Below are positions 33,867-45,175 of a stretch of 64,000 nucleotides of DNA, piece after piece. The first letter of the stretch is position 1, and each line of letters starts with the position of its first letter. Origin of the DNA: Catonia carolina (lineage: Eukaryota > Arthropoda > Insecta > Hemiptera > Achilidae); NCBI GenBank assembly GCA_035578175.1, contig JAQMRL010000011.1, positions 6,831,501-6,895,500 of the forward strand, in the 5' to 3' direction. Both the position numbers and the translations under genes were made by a program. The notes below the pieces were generated by a model. It had not been told where the DNA came from. It saw only the letters and a list, made by a program, of their open reading frames with translations, and searched no databases.

Positions 33867-34239
33867 AATACTGTGACACTTATTGCTAAGGTCCGTTTCG
33901 GGATCTAGGTAATTAAATAATTAATACACTAAAGTTTAAAATTACAAGTATTTATTACAACTAAAAGATTTACAAAATAAATAATAAACTAATTCTAATG
34001 GAGTAATATAATAAATAACTTAAATGATTTACTTAGTACTACTTACAAATAATTATACACAAAGCACATACACAAAAACTGAATATAATGCACATACACA
34101 ATAAGATAGTATAATACGAGTAATAGTTAACCACTACAATGCCCGGATATTACGTTGACCTGATCAAACGTACCGATAGCTCACGCAATTAACACTTGTC
34201 AAAGATCAAACGAATACTAACTATTCCGACCGTACTCGG

Positions 34240-34258
34240 GGCTTTATTTATATAGGCG
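34240..34258 (-). promoter_or_regulatory. Candidate LTR TATA box
   Basis: TATATAAATAAAGCCCC on the minus strand, inside the solo LTR, in the expected orientation relative to its TG-starting end. Confidence 0.5.
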
Positions 34259-34308
34259 GTACAAAGAGACTTCTCGAAAGACGCCGAGATTCGATCAATA
34301 ATCTTTTT

Positions 34309-35269
34309 ACTTTCTCTTGCCTATATGAATATATAGGAAGGAAAGTATTGTTTTCATGTCGATTTTTCGAAATCGAGTTTTCACCGGATCTATACGTTTT
34401 CAGACCCCCTGAACCCAAAAAACATGTTTTTAGCGATTGGTCTGGGTGTGTGTGTGTGTGTGTGCGTGTGCGCGCGCGCGCGTGTGTGTGTGAACAGAAT
34501 ATCTCAAGAACGGAACATCGTACGAACTTGAAACTTGAAACTTAAGTTACATATCACTACCGGACCCGACACGAACATTTTCATCAAAATCGGTCAACCG
34601 GAAGTAGTAGTTTATTCGTATAATTTTTCACTTTTTTGCGATTTTCTCAAAAACTAGTCCTACGATTTTTTTTAAAATCAACTGGTTTACTACATTTTTT
34701 ATGCTCTACAATATAGGGTAGGCGCCATGTTTGCTGAAATTCTGCTTGAGGCTGTTTTTACGTAAAAACATTTTCTTTTTAAGATTGCGGCTTTAATATG
34801 CATTTTAGCGCAAAACGTTATATAATAAAAGTTGTAGAGAATGTAAAATTCTACAACGTTTCTTTCAAAAATTTTTTTGTATAACGCTTAGTTTAGCGGT
34901 AATTTGCGATTTTCTGTTTTTCTTTCTCACGAAAACGTGAGAAAAATCGATTTTTTTAACATTTCGGTCTTAGTATGCATTTTACGACAAAAGTGTATAT
35001 AATTAAATTTATAGAAAATGTAAAGATCTACAACTTTTGTTTAGAGCATTTTTCTCTACAGAGCCTAGTTTAGCGTGAAAGCGTGATTTTCCGTATTTTT
35101 AAGCCAAACTGAGTTCGATTGTCATTTTGCGTCATTCACTCATGATTAAAATAAGGTTATGTTTTTGAAGTTAGTTTTTGTTTATTTCTAATATTTTATT
35201 AATAATGTTAGGTTTATTATTAACTATTTGCATTGGCAAGAGAAAGTTGTGTGAGTGTTTCACACCAGA
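34309..35269 (-). mobile_element. HINE-B copy 5, full length, nested in LTR
   Basis: This complete 961-bp copy runs from ACTTTCTCTTGCCTATATGA to TTTCACACCAGA, with T runs on both sides. The TG tract has expanded to about 47 bp with a CG core (34446-34492). Its position inside the LTR shows HINE-B was active after the LTR inserted. Confidence 0.85.
34446..34492. repeat. (TG)n/(CG)n microsatellite inside HINE-B
   Basis: Alternating purine-pyrimidine tract, of Z-DNA-forming type. Confidence 0.95.
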
Positions 35270-35631
35270 TTTTTTTATTTGTTCTCGAAAAATCATAACC
35301 AGTATACACAAGTCACAGTAGAATAAAAGGTGTTACAGGTAACCAACCGACTCTTTCACAAATAGTTGTACAACAAAGACCCTTTTTAAATAACCTTTTA
35401 TACACTCCTTTTTAAATAGGTATCCTTTTATAACTAGCCCTATTGTTACTTTTTCACTCTATTATCGACTCTTTAACATTTTATGAATTAAGTACTAGAA
35501 ATTTCTCGAACTATACTCTTCTTCGATATTGTCACAATACTATCCAGTCCCAGCTCCCTCCCCATTCATAAAAATAGTATATTTTATTTTATATGTACAA
35601 TACTGTGTATTGAAGTTAGTCCACAACTGTA

Positions 35632-36617
35632 GCCCGGTCTACACGCAACGTTTTACATGACAGTTTTAGCTGTCCGTTTTAACATAACAAGTAAAATGTT
35701 ACGTGAGGACACTAAACGGACCGTTTTACCTGATATGAATGAGGTTGCAGAACTGACCTGAGAATTGATGGGTCAAAGCTATTTTTTCGGTATGACGTCA
35801 GCTAAAACGGATTGGTGGATAGCTATCCCTCTTGACTGTCAGTTTTGTGTTATATTTTGAGCAGTCTGCACGTAGTAATTAAAGGTTAAGCCTGATTCTT
35901 GAGAAGTTTTAGTTAATTGTATTGTTTTAAAAAGTATTATTTCATTTAAGTGTGTTTTAATCTGTTAATTCCTTTTATTGTTAACAATAACACCTATATA
36001 ACTTTTTTATGCAATAAATGACATTTTCAAGTAATCTATGTTTGCTGTGTGTGTTTACTTACCTGTAAATAGTCTATTCTCAGCACATTGTATATGCCTT
36101 GACAGGTTTCAAGTATGAGGTGGCTTAATGATTGTTTTGAAATTACAGTTGTGAATTCCAGATCTATGTAGGCTCTTCCTGTCGCTGGAAATCACGAGGT
36201 TGCTGTTAGCCACTCGTGAAGTGTGATTGCCCGTCTCATAACAGAGTCCTGCTTTTGCATTTGTGGTGTCACCAGTGACAGAAACTTTAAGTACGTGTCT
36301 GTGTTTATTCTTAAATAGTTACGCCAGTTATCAGGTTCCGATCGTAATTGTCTCATCAAATTTACGTCAGAATATTTCTCTCTTCTTAGTAACCAGCTTC
36401 GACTCCATCTAGTGCGTTTAAATGCTTTTTCTTTTTAAGTTCACTACAGACAGTGATAAAATCGATAACAGTAATACTTCCTCCATTGCGATTATAAAAC
36501 TGACGAAAATTCAGCAAGTTGAATTGAATGGTGTGAACACCGTATTTTGTTACGTTTTACCTGACCGTTTTAATTGTCATGACGACTGTCATGTAAAACG
36601 TTGCGTATAGACCAAGC
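35632..36617. mobile_element. PIF/Harbinger-type DNA transposon, deleted
   Basis: The 986-bp interval has inverted ends: GGTCTACACGCAACGTTTTA at the left and, reverse-complemented, GGTCTATACGCAACGTTTTA at the right, both continuing CATGAC. The flanks are GTA and TTA, compatible with a 3-bp TTA target duplication. A transposase exon remnant of PIF/Harbinger type lies inside on the minus strand, which fits the end structure. Confidence 0.75.
36060..36425 (-). pseudogene. Harbinger-type transposase N-terminal exon
   Basis: The minus strand reads WSRSWLLRREKYSDVNLMRQ, then NYLRINTDTYLKFLSLVTPQ, MRRAITLHEWLTATS, a stop, FPATGRAYIDLEFTTVISKQ and SLSHLILETCQGIYNVLRID. It ends YLQ directly before GTAAGT, a strong splice donor. 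The order (WVR-like start, F-LLELV-like helix, RLA-TLRFLATG-like block, IIPETC-like block) is that of PIF/Harbinger nucleases. A TGA interrupts the LATG-like block. The DDE catalytic exons are absent. Confidence 0.75.
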
Positions 36618-36639
36618 TTAACATCAAGAATCAATCATT

Positions 36640-37075
36640 TGATTCTATTACACGGAGCTACAAAAATTATATTTTTGTCACCTAGTCTCGAAATTGTTAC
36701 TATTACTTATACTATTTTATGTATTTATTTTATTTAGTTAAATATACATTACCATTTAATTCTGAACTGAATTAAGCTGTACAAGTATACAATATTTTGA
36801 ACTAAATATATTTATACGCAAAAACTCTTCTTCACAAAGAGTTCTGTCTGCGCATAGGAGTATACAGAACAAAAGAATTTAAAAAAAAAACAGAAAATAA
36901 ATGATAAGTTCAATTTCTTTTACATAAAATATCAATAATAATAATAATAATAATATATTTTAATTAATAACAATAGAAATTTCAAAAAAAACTTTAAGAT
37001 TGTTTGTACATTTGTAATAGAGAAAAAAATATTTAAAAAAACTACTTTACGAATAATACCCAACGAAGTTGTTTA
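36640..37075. other. No recognised gene; AAT microsatellite
   Basis: AT-rich DNA with an (AAT)n run at 36934-36954. Confidence 0.4.
36934..36954. repeat. (AAT)n microsatellite
   Basis: Seven consecutive AAT-type units. Confidence 0.95.
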
Positions 37076-37079
37076 CAGT

Positions 37080-37505
37080 GAGCTTGAACCCATTACTGAC
37101 ACCATGCATAAGAGAAGAATGGGATTCTTTGGTCATATCATGAGGATGCAAGATTCAAGACTCCTAAAGCAACTGGTTAAGTACAACCTCAACTCCAAAA
37201 ACACCACAACAGGATGGAGATGGATCAAAGAAATAAGAGAGGATCTGAAGGAAATTGGCCTTACTCCAGACGATACAACAGACAAGAAAAAATTAAACAA
37301 TAAAATCCAAAACAAATACACCCGCTTCACACTTACAAGAAGAAACTCACAACACGAATTATTTCAACACCAGAAAGGGCACAAAGATCGGAACGTATGA
37401 AGAAGTATTGGGAGAACCGCAAGGCCCGAACAATCCCATCGAAGAGACTTGGTTAATGGACTGGCTAAAGTGATCCTATGCGGTCATAAAAAAAATAAAT
37501 AAATA
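37080..37505 (+). pseudogene. LINE reverse-transcriptase C-terminal region and 3' tail
   Basis: An open 98-codon frame (37104-37400) gives KRRMGFFGHIMRMQDSRLLK, then a W-rich block (TGWRWIKEIREDLKEIGLTP) and KLNNKIQNKYTRFTLTRRNS. After a frame change it continues RSERMKKYWENRKARTIPSK and a stop. The sequence ends in A-rich AAATAAATAAATAA, the likely LINE tail. This region lies beyond the catalytic palm. The family matches the fragment at 30165-30560. The element is 5'-truncated. Confidence 0.7.
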
Positions 37506-37509
37506 ACTA

Positions 37510-38865
37510 CTTTACAATATATTTTAACTAACACAAAGTAAATATTTTTACTTTATGGGAAATTAATTCAATAAATTTATAATATTGAAATGTAAATTGT
37601 AAAATTTAAATTTTTGTCATTGTAGATATCGCATAATTTAATGCATAATTTATTGTTAAATTTCGTATTCCGAAATAGTCTTTGATATAATATTTTATTG
37701 AAAATTATATCTGGATACGTGTGGGTGTGATGGAATCTTAGGGAATTTGGGTGTTATGTTCATGAGCGGCACGTGGTATAAAAGCCTGGAAGGGGTTTAT
37801 AGGATAAGGCATAATCTTTCCTAATACTACCATTTATAAAACGACGAGGGAAATTTTGAAATATTTCTTTTACTAGAAGGGCCGTTGTATGATCTTTTTG
37901 CTGAATCCTACCCTTCTTATTTGGCTTCGATTCAAACAAATTCCTTTCAGATTTATTTTATTTTGTTTGGCAAAATATGGAGAACATTTGTTTTATTGTT
38001 AAATTACACGAAAAAACCAAGGCAATGAATTATGAAGTATATATATGTAGGCTAAGTGACTTAAATCGCACATTTCCATTACTGTACTACCGATGCATAG
38101 CTCAAAACTAAATTTGTTTTGAACTTTTAGTTAATTTTCAGTTCGTATAAATGGAATATTACCATATTAATTTATCTCCAGAAATTATTTTTCATTTACT
38201 TTTTCTTAATATGTATGACACTCAATTAATTAATTTATTCTTTTTTTTGTGGGGGGGGGTTTAACGTCCGACTGTTCTGCAATTACTGCTAATGCAGACG
38301 GATTTATTTTATTCAATTAGGGAATATATTCAAATATATTTTTTCCAAAATAAAAATCAATTCTCCTGTAGTTGGTTGGAATTTAATAATTAATTCACGA
38401 AGCTATGACATTTTTGGCACGTATTGCAGTAATGTTATGTTACCTTATAAATTACATAAATTGCATTGCTTTCCAAAATATTTAGATTATGAATGTTTTC
38501 AATTCCGTTATTATTACATACAACATATATTGTGAAATTTGTAATTGGAAATTGGTTCTATTTTAAAAATGAACCCCTCACTGGATTGTACTGCCCAGTT
38601 TAGCAAACAGTGTATTCATTGCACTTGAAATTCTAATATAAAGTCTTCAGAAACAAAAAAAACACGTTTCCATTTATGAAAATGGAGATTTTTCAAAGAT
38701 AAACATGCTACTGTAAATTTTTAATATGTATTCGAATGAATTAAGAAATTGAAAATTTTCTTTGTTTTAAATTGGAAATGTAAATGATTCCTTGAAAAAA
38801 ACTTATTTCTCAGAAACTACATATTTTTGGGCGTTTCTTAAATTTAATGGATTATAAATAGTCGT
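37510..38865. other. No recognised gene
   Basis: AT-rich DNA with a poly-G run near 38250. A 22-bp scrap of the SINE-A 5' end (TGCCCATAACAGGC) lies at 38870. Confidence 0.4.
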
Positions 38866-38892
38866 GTGCCCATAACAGGCAATTGGAGATAA

Positions 38893-39170
38893 CAGGGCAA
38901 GATAAAAAGTGACGTTATAAGACAAGAGTTACAAATATTTAGCCGGGAAAAGAAGTTCAATGAGTACAGAATAAACTGGAGTAGCCATCTGGAACGCATG
39001 AAGGGAAATAGTTTGCCAAGATTGGCAATGAATTATAAGCTGAAAGTTCTAAGGGGTTTTGGTCATCCGAGGGGAATTTGGTTCCGGAACAGTACTACCT
39101 AACCTATGAAGTAAAGAAGATGGTGGTGGTGGAGGAAAAGGAGAAGGAAGAGGAGGAGAAGAACTGATTA
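38893..39170 (+). mobile_element. LINE 3' fragment
   Basis: The plus strand gives RQELQIFSREKKFNEYRINW, then SSHLERMKGNSLPRLAMNYK, then LKVLRGFGHPRGIWFRN and a stop, then a GGTGG/GGAGAAG purine-rich end. This is the recognisable WxxHLxRM-type C-terminus of an insect LINE. 5'-truncated and inactive. Confidence 0.65.
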
Positions 39171-39179
39171 AAAATAATT

Positions 39180-39990
39180 GAAAATTCTGCAACTTTTGTT
39201 TATTTTATTTTCTCTAGTTTTAATTTTAGCGAATATTCGTTATTTCTGTGAACACCGCATAAAATTAGTTCATACATGTTAAGTTGTTTAATAGATTAAC
39301 ATGTAGTAATGCTCGGATTATTTAGACAATGCGATTTACCTTAACACTTATTTATTCATTTGATGTGATAATAAGTTTGTAGTTTAAACACTTATGAGAC
39401 CTTAAACATTTTTGATATCTTCAACAAGAAAAATTTAGAATATTCTTTGCCGTCTCTTAGACCTCAGAATTCTTACATGTCTTGGGAAAAACTATGAAAT
39501 CACGTACCGTAGTCTTACTAATTTACCATTTTCTTGACATGAATAATTCGATGTAATAAGGCATATTATGGTTTTGAACTGACAAAATATATCTCCAAAG
39601 AGAACACGTTTTAGATCTTTTAGATTTTACGTGCGACTTGTGTAAATATGCTGTACTGTACACGAATAGTAATGGAGACAACAGCTGTCTTCAGTCTAAA
39701 TATTTATAGAGAATGATGAACAGATTACGTAGAAGAAAGAGAACTGTAACTTAAGATTAACTCCTGATTTTTATTTTATTTTTTTATAAGATAAACATAA
39801 ATTTTGTTCTACAAACAAAACCCAGTAGGCCTACTTCTAGTCTATCTAGATGATTTTATTTTTTATTTAAAGTACTAATTTTATAGCTTAAATTGTTTGC
39901 ATTTGTTTTTTTAATACCGTAAAAACTTCCTAGGGTCAATAACATTTTTATTTCTGAAAATAAAATTCTCTGTACTGTTTTGTAAGATTT
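39180..39990. other. No recognised feature
   Basis: AT-rich DNA without supported gene or repeat. Confidence 0.4.
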
Positions 39991-39997
39991 TTTTTTA

Positions 39998-40055
39998 AAT
40001 TTATTTATTTAAAGTCGCATCAGCTGCTTGGCCATTAGCGACTACGATGGAGTAT
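39998..40055 (-). mobile_element. SINE-C copy 3, tail only
   Basis: TTATTTAAAGTCGCATCAGC and CCATTAGCGACTACGATGG are the conserved 3' tail. The tRNA head and body are absent (5'-truncated). Confidence 0.7.
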
Positions 40056-40081
40056 GTAAGTATATGAACTTTTTACTTATT

Positions 40082-41051
40082 ACTTTCTCTTGCCTATATG
40101 AATATATAGGAAGGAGAGTATTGTTTTCATGTCGATTTTGCGAAATCGAGTTTTCACCAGATCTACACATTTTCAGATCCCCTGAACCCAGAAAACGTAT
40201 TTTTAGCGATTGGTGTGCGTGTGTGTGTGTGTGTGAACAGAACATCTCAAAAACGGAACATCGTAAGAACTTGAAACTTGAAACTTAAGTTAGATATTAC
40301 TACCAACCCGGCGCGAACATTTTCATCAAAATCGTTCACCGGAAGTAGTAGTTTATTCGTTTCATTTTTCACTTTTTTGGTATTAAAACTCAGTTGCTAT
40401 TATCTCAAAAACGGCTTTTACGATTTTTTTTAAATTGCTTCGTTTACAAATTTTTTATGCTCTACAAGATAGGGTAGGCGCTATGTCTGCTGAAGTTCTT
40501 GGGAGGTTGTTTTCTCGTAAACAAAATTGTATTTTTTAAGCGTAGGCTAAAATGCCTATGCATTTTAGCGCAAAAATGCCTATGCATTTTAGCGCAAAAA
40601 TGTATATAATAAAAGTGTAGAGAATTTAAAATCCTACAACTTTTATTTAAACATTTTTTTTTGTATAACGGTTAGTTTAGCGGTAATTAGCGATTTTCAA
40701 TTTTTTCTCGCGAAAACGTGTAAAATAATAGATTTTTTAAGATTACAGCCTTAGAATGCATTTTACGACAAAAGCGTACATAATTAAATTTATAGGAAAT
40801 TAAAAGATCTACAACTTTTATTTTGAGCATTTTTCTCTGCAGAGCCAACTTTAGCGTGAAAGAGTGATTTTCCGTATTTTTAAGCCTAACTGAGATTGAT
40901 TTTCATTTTGAGTCTTTCACTCATGATTAAAATAAGTTTATGTTTTTTGACGCTAGTTTTTTGTTGGTTTCTAATGTTTTATTACTAATTATGTTATATT
41001 GGTCATTATTTGCATTGGCAAGAGGAAGTCGTGTGAGTGTTTCACACCAGA
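40082..41051 (-). mobile_element. HINE-B copy 6, full length
   Basis: Starts ACTTTCTCTTGCCTATATGA and ends TTTCACACCAGA. It contains a private tandem duplication of about 27 bp (ATGCCTATGCATTTTAGCGC twice, 40553-40603), useful for telling this copy apart. Confidence 0.85.
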
Positions 41052-41059
41052 TTTTTATC

Positions 41060-43585
41060 ATTTAATCTGGCAATTTGTTTTAATGCAAATAACCCAGATG
41101 ATATTTTACAACAAACTTTATAGATGTAATCAATGTAAATCGGATTGACTCATTGTCCTACCATATTGTTCAGTGCCCATAACAGGGGGCACATATTATT
41201 AACTAATCAATCGTATATTTTTATATTCCATCTGTTTTACATATCAATAATGTCTGCCATTATTGGTTGAATTACTGTTGTAGACAAAGTTAAATAAATA
41301 AATAAAATCTGATAGAGAATAGTGATGATTAAATGTATAGTGTATTTGTGTACTGATGTAGGCATTTTTTTAAGTTATATTTTGTAAATATTGTATTTTT
41401 TAAAAGAAATATGCTGTATTTTAGTACCACTTATTTATTAGTCATATTCATGTACCAAGACTGAACATAAACAGTGCATGAACATTTATTCATGCAAGTT
41501 TGAACTTAACTGAATATACTTAACTAAGTATTAATAAGTTTACAACTTACTGTTTATAATTACTTCCATATTTTCTTGTTTTATTACTTTGATTATTATT
41601 AGTAATGCGATTGCATTATTTGTATTGTATTTAAATTTAGGCTTATAAAATTCCTTATATTATTCATTGATATTTTCTATTGAAGGAAACATTTTATTGC
41701 CGTTTGTATAGGTAGATATAACTTATATTTTACCCACCATTTTAGTGTTTATTGATACACAATGCAGTAAAACTTAAATGTCAGATTACCATGATGTTAT
41801 ATTTACTTTGCCCTTTTATTCTAAATCGCCTCCTTCGCCGGTTTTTTTTTATAATGCTGTTACATGTTTCATTATTTTCTTCTCTGTGTTGGTTCATATT
41901 CATTATCCCGTTCTACTGGCTGTACTTGAAATTGTAATTTAATCATTGTGTTTTTATATAGCTACGATAAATAAATGTACTTGACTTTTTCGTACGAATG
42001 ACATTTTTTCGTAATATTGTAGTTGGCCTATTTCTTTTAATACTGAACAATAATCCTGCGTGAAAATTTTTATCTTCCCCACTAATGCAGTACTTTTTCA
42101 GAATTTCAACGGAGTAAACCATTTATTTTTCCTAACATACTTACTTAACATAGAACTTTTTTACTTAGATACAATTATTTTAAACGTTATATTAACTTTT
42201 CTTTAGTTTGGTATTGAAGTTGCTCAATTGACGTATTAAGTATTTTATAGCCGGCTAAACCCCCTTCCCTTACCTTTATGCTTCTAAGAAACATATCTTT
42301 GGACCTACATTCACCATGAATGTTAGAAAATTCTTGTTCGCAATTTTAGATACCTACATGTAGTAGGTCTACCTTTGAACCTTTATCCATTATATTGAAG
42401 AATGGTAAAAAATTCTTGTTCTTTGTTTAAACGGTTGCTGCAAATTAAAAATCTTAACTAATTATATGTAGTAAATTGAATTATCTACAAGAAATCTTCT
42501 AAGCATTTCCTTTGGTAGGCCTACTACACTGCTTAAACAGTTATTAGTCATCAAAGTTAAGATCAAAATAGCGCGTACTATAAACAGCAAACTACTCGTA
42601 TTATCAGCCTAGAGTTCATCAAACCAGGTTGAAGATGTTATTGGGCTTAAATCTACAAAAGACGTCTTATTTTCAGATTAGTGTTTTCTAGCGCCTCAAA
42701 ATTTGCATAGGAAAGACTGATGAAATGAATAATAGATTTATGTAACAAATTATGATTTATATTTATCGTTTGATTAATATTATTTATATTATTTAACGTA
42801 AGATTAATGTTATCTCACTAACAAAGTTCTGTGTAATGTTGTTTTTTGTATTTATATTAAGTATCCGGAAAAACCATTACATATTTAAAATGACTACCCT
42901 TACAGAATTTTAACGAAATAATACCTTGTTGGGTTAAAAAAATAATTTAACCCCAGTACCTGTAATAAGTTAATTACTTTTTTAATTAGTTCCAGTGACA
43001 TAGCTTTTTAAAAACTTTTGGATTAACTTTTTTTACCGTGTAAAATGAGAAGATGAATTTCATCACGGCTTGAATAACGAGAAATGAAGAGAACAGGCTT
43101 CGCCTCCAGGAGATTAGGCCTGTAGAGATATTAATTAGTGATTACTCTTACATATTTGCTCATTTATCAGAAACTCAAGTTTTAGCGATTATTTAACTTT
43201 TACTTTCTGGTTCATTTCTCACTGATTTTACAGGATATAATTTTGATGAAGTGTTGCATAAGTTTTCATCTTACACATTTTTTTTGTGCTTACGTAAATC
43301 TACAATAATTAGTTTTCGGTCAAGTTTTTCGATTATTTGGGACTGTTAAATGATCCTAATGAAAGAAATGAACTTTATTTTTTCCAACTTTCGAAATTCG
43401 GTTATTTTGGTTAAATCATTATAATCTTGTGTTGACAGTATCTAATATAATAAATATATTATACAATAAATTTTTACCGTATGAAATACTTGAACAAAAG
43501 CAGAGCGTTACCAATTGTCAAAAATCTTTGTTGACTATCGCTTTACTATTGGTGGGAAATTTATTTATTCTTTAATTATTAAATA
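41060..43585. other. 2.5 kb with no recognised feature
   Basis: The quietest stretch of the window. There is a 15-bp SINE-A-end scrap near 41176 (GCCCATAACAGG) and a 61-codon frame at 41752-41937 rich in Leu, Phe and Ile. That frame could pass for a membrane segment but is more likely chance. No repeat family above is represented. Confidence 0.4.
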
Positions 43586-43589
43586 AGAC

Positions 43590-43775
43590 CGATTCTAGTT
43601 AAGAACAATAAGAATTCCTATGACCCAATGAGATAAGAATAGTATATATGATGTATGAATGAGGTGTAGTATACAGAATCAGGTCGACCATTTCTGAGAG
43701 GGTATCGTTAATTGAACCCCAATCATTAAAGTACACCGGTAACCGCAGTCTATGATTCAAATTCAGTCTTTATAC
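43590..43775 (-). mobile_element. SINE-E copy 4, partial
   Basis: The minus strand has the body blocks (TTGTTCTTAA, CTTATCTCATTGGGTCATAG, CACCGGTGTAC in context, ATTGAACCCCAATCATTAA). The tRNA head is missing. Confidence 0.65.
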
Positions 43776-43817
43776 ATATGTGTTAATACAAAAGTAATAA
43801 TACTGTTTTCTACAATA

Positions 43818-43818
<1 letters not shown>

Positions 43819-43846
<28 letters not shown>
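43819..43846. repeat. (CA)n microsatellite
   Basis: A pure CA run. Confidence 0.95.
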
Positions 43847-43849
<3 letters not shown>

Positions 43850-43959
43850 CGATGTTTTAATAATTTTCCCCGTGTACGTCTCTCACCTTTATCGAATTCC
43901 TTCATCTACTTCAAACGCAATACGTACTCACATATACACACTCAAATACATATATATGA

Positions 43960-44108
43960 AAATCTTTATTAGGGCCTTCAGGGTTAACATTGAGTATAAA
44001 TACAAATATGCTGCCAAAATTTCATGAAAATCCGTTCTGTGGAAATTAACCTGCACAAAAATCCACGCTTTGTCTTTATAATATTATTAGTATTAGTATA
44101 GATAAGTT
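43960..44108 (+). mobile_element. Possible RTE/helitron-like 3' end fragment
   Basis: AATTTCATGAAAATCCGTTC followed by TTTATAATATTATTAGTATT and AGTATAGATAAG is a phrase common at 3' ends of insect interspersed repeats. The class cannot be settled from this alone. Confidence 0.35.
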
Positions 44109-44109
44109 C

Positions 44110-44828
44110 GGGAACTTTTGAACAGAACTCGTGAACTTCTAATGAAAAATGTAATAGGCTGGGAGATGCACCTATTATGTTACAAAACGAGTCTTATTTT
44201 TTAAAATAAAATATAATGTACGTCTTTATACCTAATATAATCCACATTACTGCACAGCGCGTTTTATCTTTTTTGAATTTGGAAGTAATACACGTTTGTC
44301 AATTTTAATGCTTCTTTTATAATTTTTTTTGTATTAACAAAGGTTGGATTGTATGAATATGATAATAGGGTATTCTGGTAAAAAGGAAATGTAACACGAA
44401 TTTTTTAACGTTTCATTTTTTTATGTTTTTCTCTTTGTGCCGTTATTTTCGCATTGTCTGTTTACGTATCGTATAGTACATACCTATGTTTTGCATTGTT
44501 CCTATTTATAATGGTTTTATGTATTTTTTGATACTGTTATGTATTTGTTTGTATAAGAAGCGGGTTCATTGTAGTATTTTATTGTTTTTAAACACTTTTC
44601 TTTGTTTCCTTTAATGTCTTCTTTTTTAACGTCTACGTCTGGCAGATTTCCTGTAATTGGATTTAGTCTACGTGCGAGTTATTTCACAGGAGATAATCTA
44701 ACAGCTTTGTTACGTTTCAAAAATCGTTATTTTTAAGAAACTTAATTTGTGTGTCTTGCTCCGGAATAAAGTGTACCTAATTATCCTTAATCCTTGTGTA
44801 TCCTTAATTATATAGGTTATGGGTTGCT
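44110..44828. other. No recognised feature
   Basis: AT-rich, T-rich DNA with no supported gene. Confidence 0.4.
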
Positions 44829-45175
44829 CGTTACCGGCAGGTGGAGTATTAATTTAATTGGACTCGATCTGCTAGTTCCAGGGCTACAAAAAATAGTTCT
44901 GTTTCTTATCACAAAGTCAGCCAATTATATGAGTGAATTATTTATGAACAGAAGAGGTGTAAAAGACACGAGTCAGAGTTATCGCCACTGAGAGTAATGA
45001 ATTTCATTATACAGCCAGACTCTGTGGTGAATGAAGTGAACTTGTCATTTTCAGGGTCGAAAGTAGGTGCTTTTCGAAGGTTTGGGCATGCTGATAAGCT
45101 TACTCTTTCAACCGAGTCAGAAAGCCAATAGTAAACCAACTTACTCCTCGTTTTTACTTAGTAAAACCTCTAGAT

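Larger units (their letters stand above)
33868..35540 (-). mobile_element. Solo LTR (LTR-G copy 2) with nested HINE-B
   Basis: The element at 33872-35536 starts TGTGACA and ends TGTCACA, the inverted short ends typical of LTRs. A 4-bp duplication, ATAC, lies at 33868-33871 and 35537-35540. On the minus strand there is a TATA box (TATATAAATAAAGCCCC, about 34240-34258) and farther on AATAAA within TTGTAATAAATACTTG. HINE-B copy 5 is inserted; without it the LTR is about 700 bp. Copy 1 lies at 14889-16084. A solo LTR arises by recombination between the two LTRs of a provirus-like element. Confidence 0.7.

Noticed and set aside
41752..41937. Small membrane protein gene
   Set aside because: Hydrophobic 61-codon frame in AT-rich DNA is expected by chance because Phe, Leu and Ile codons are T-rich.
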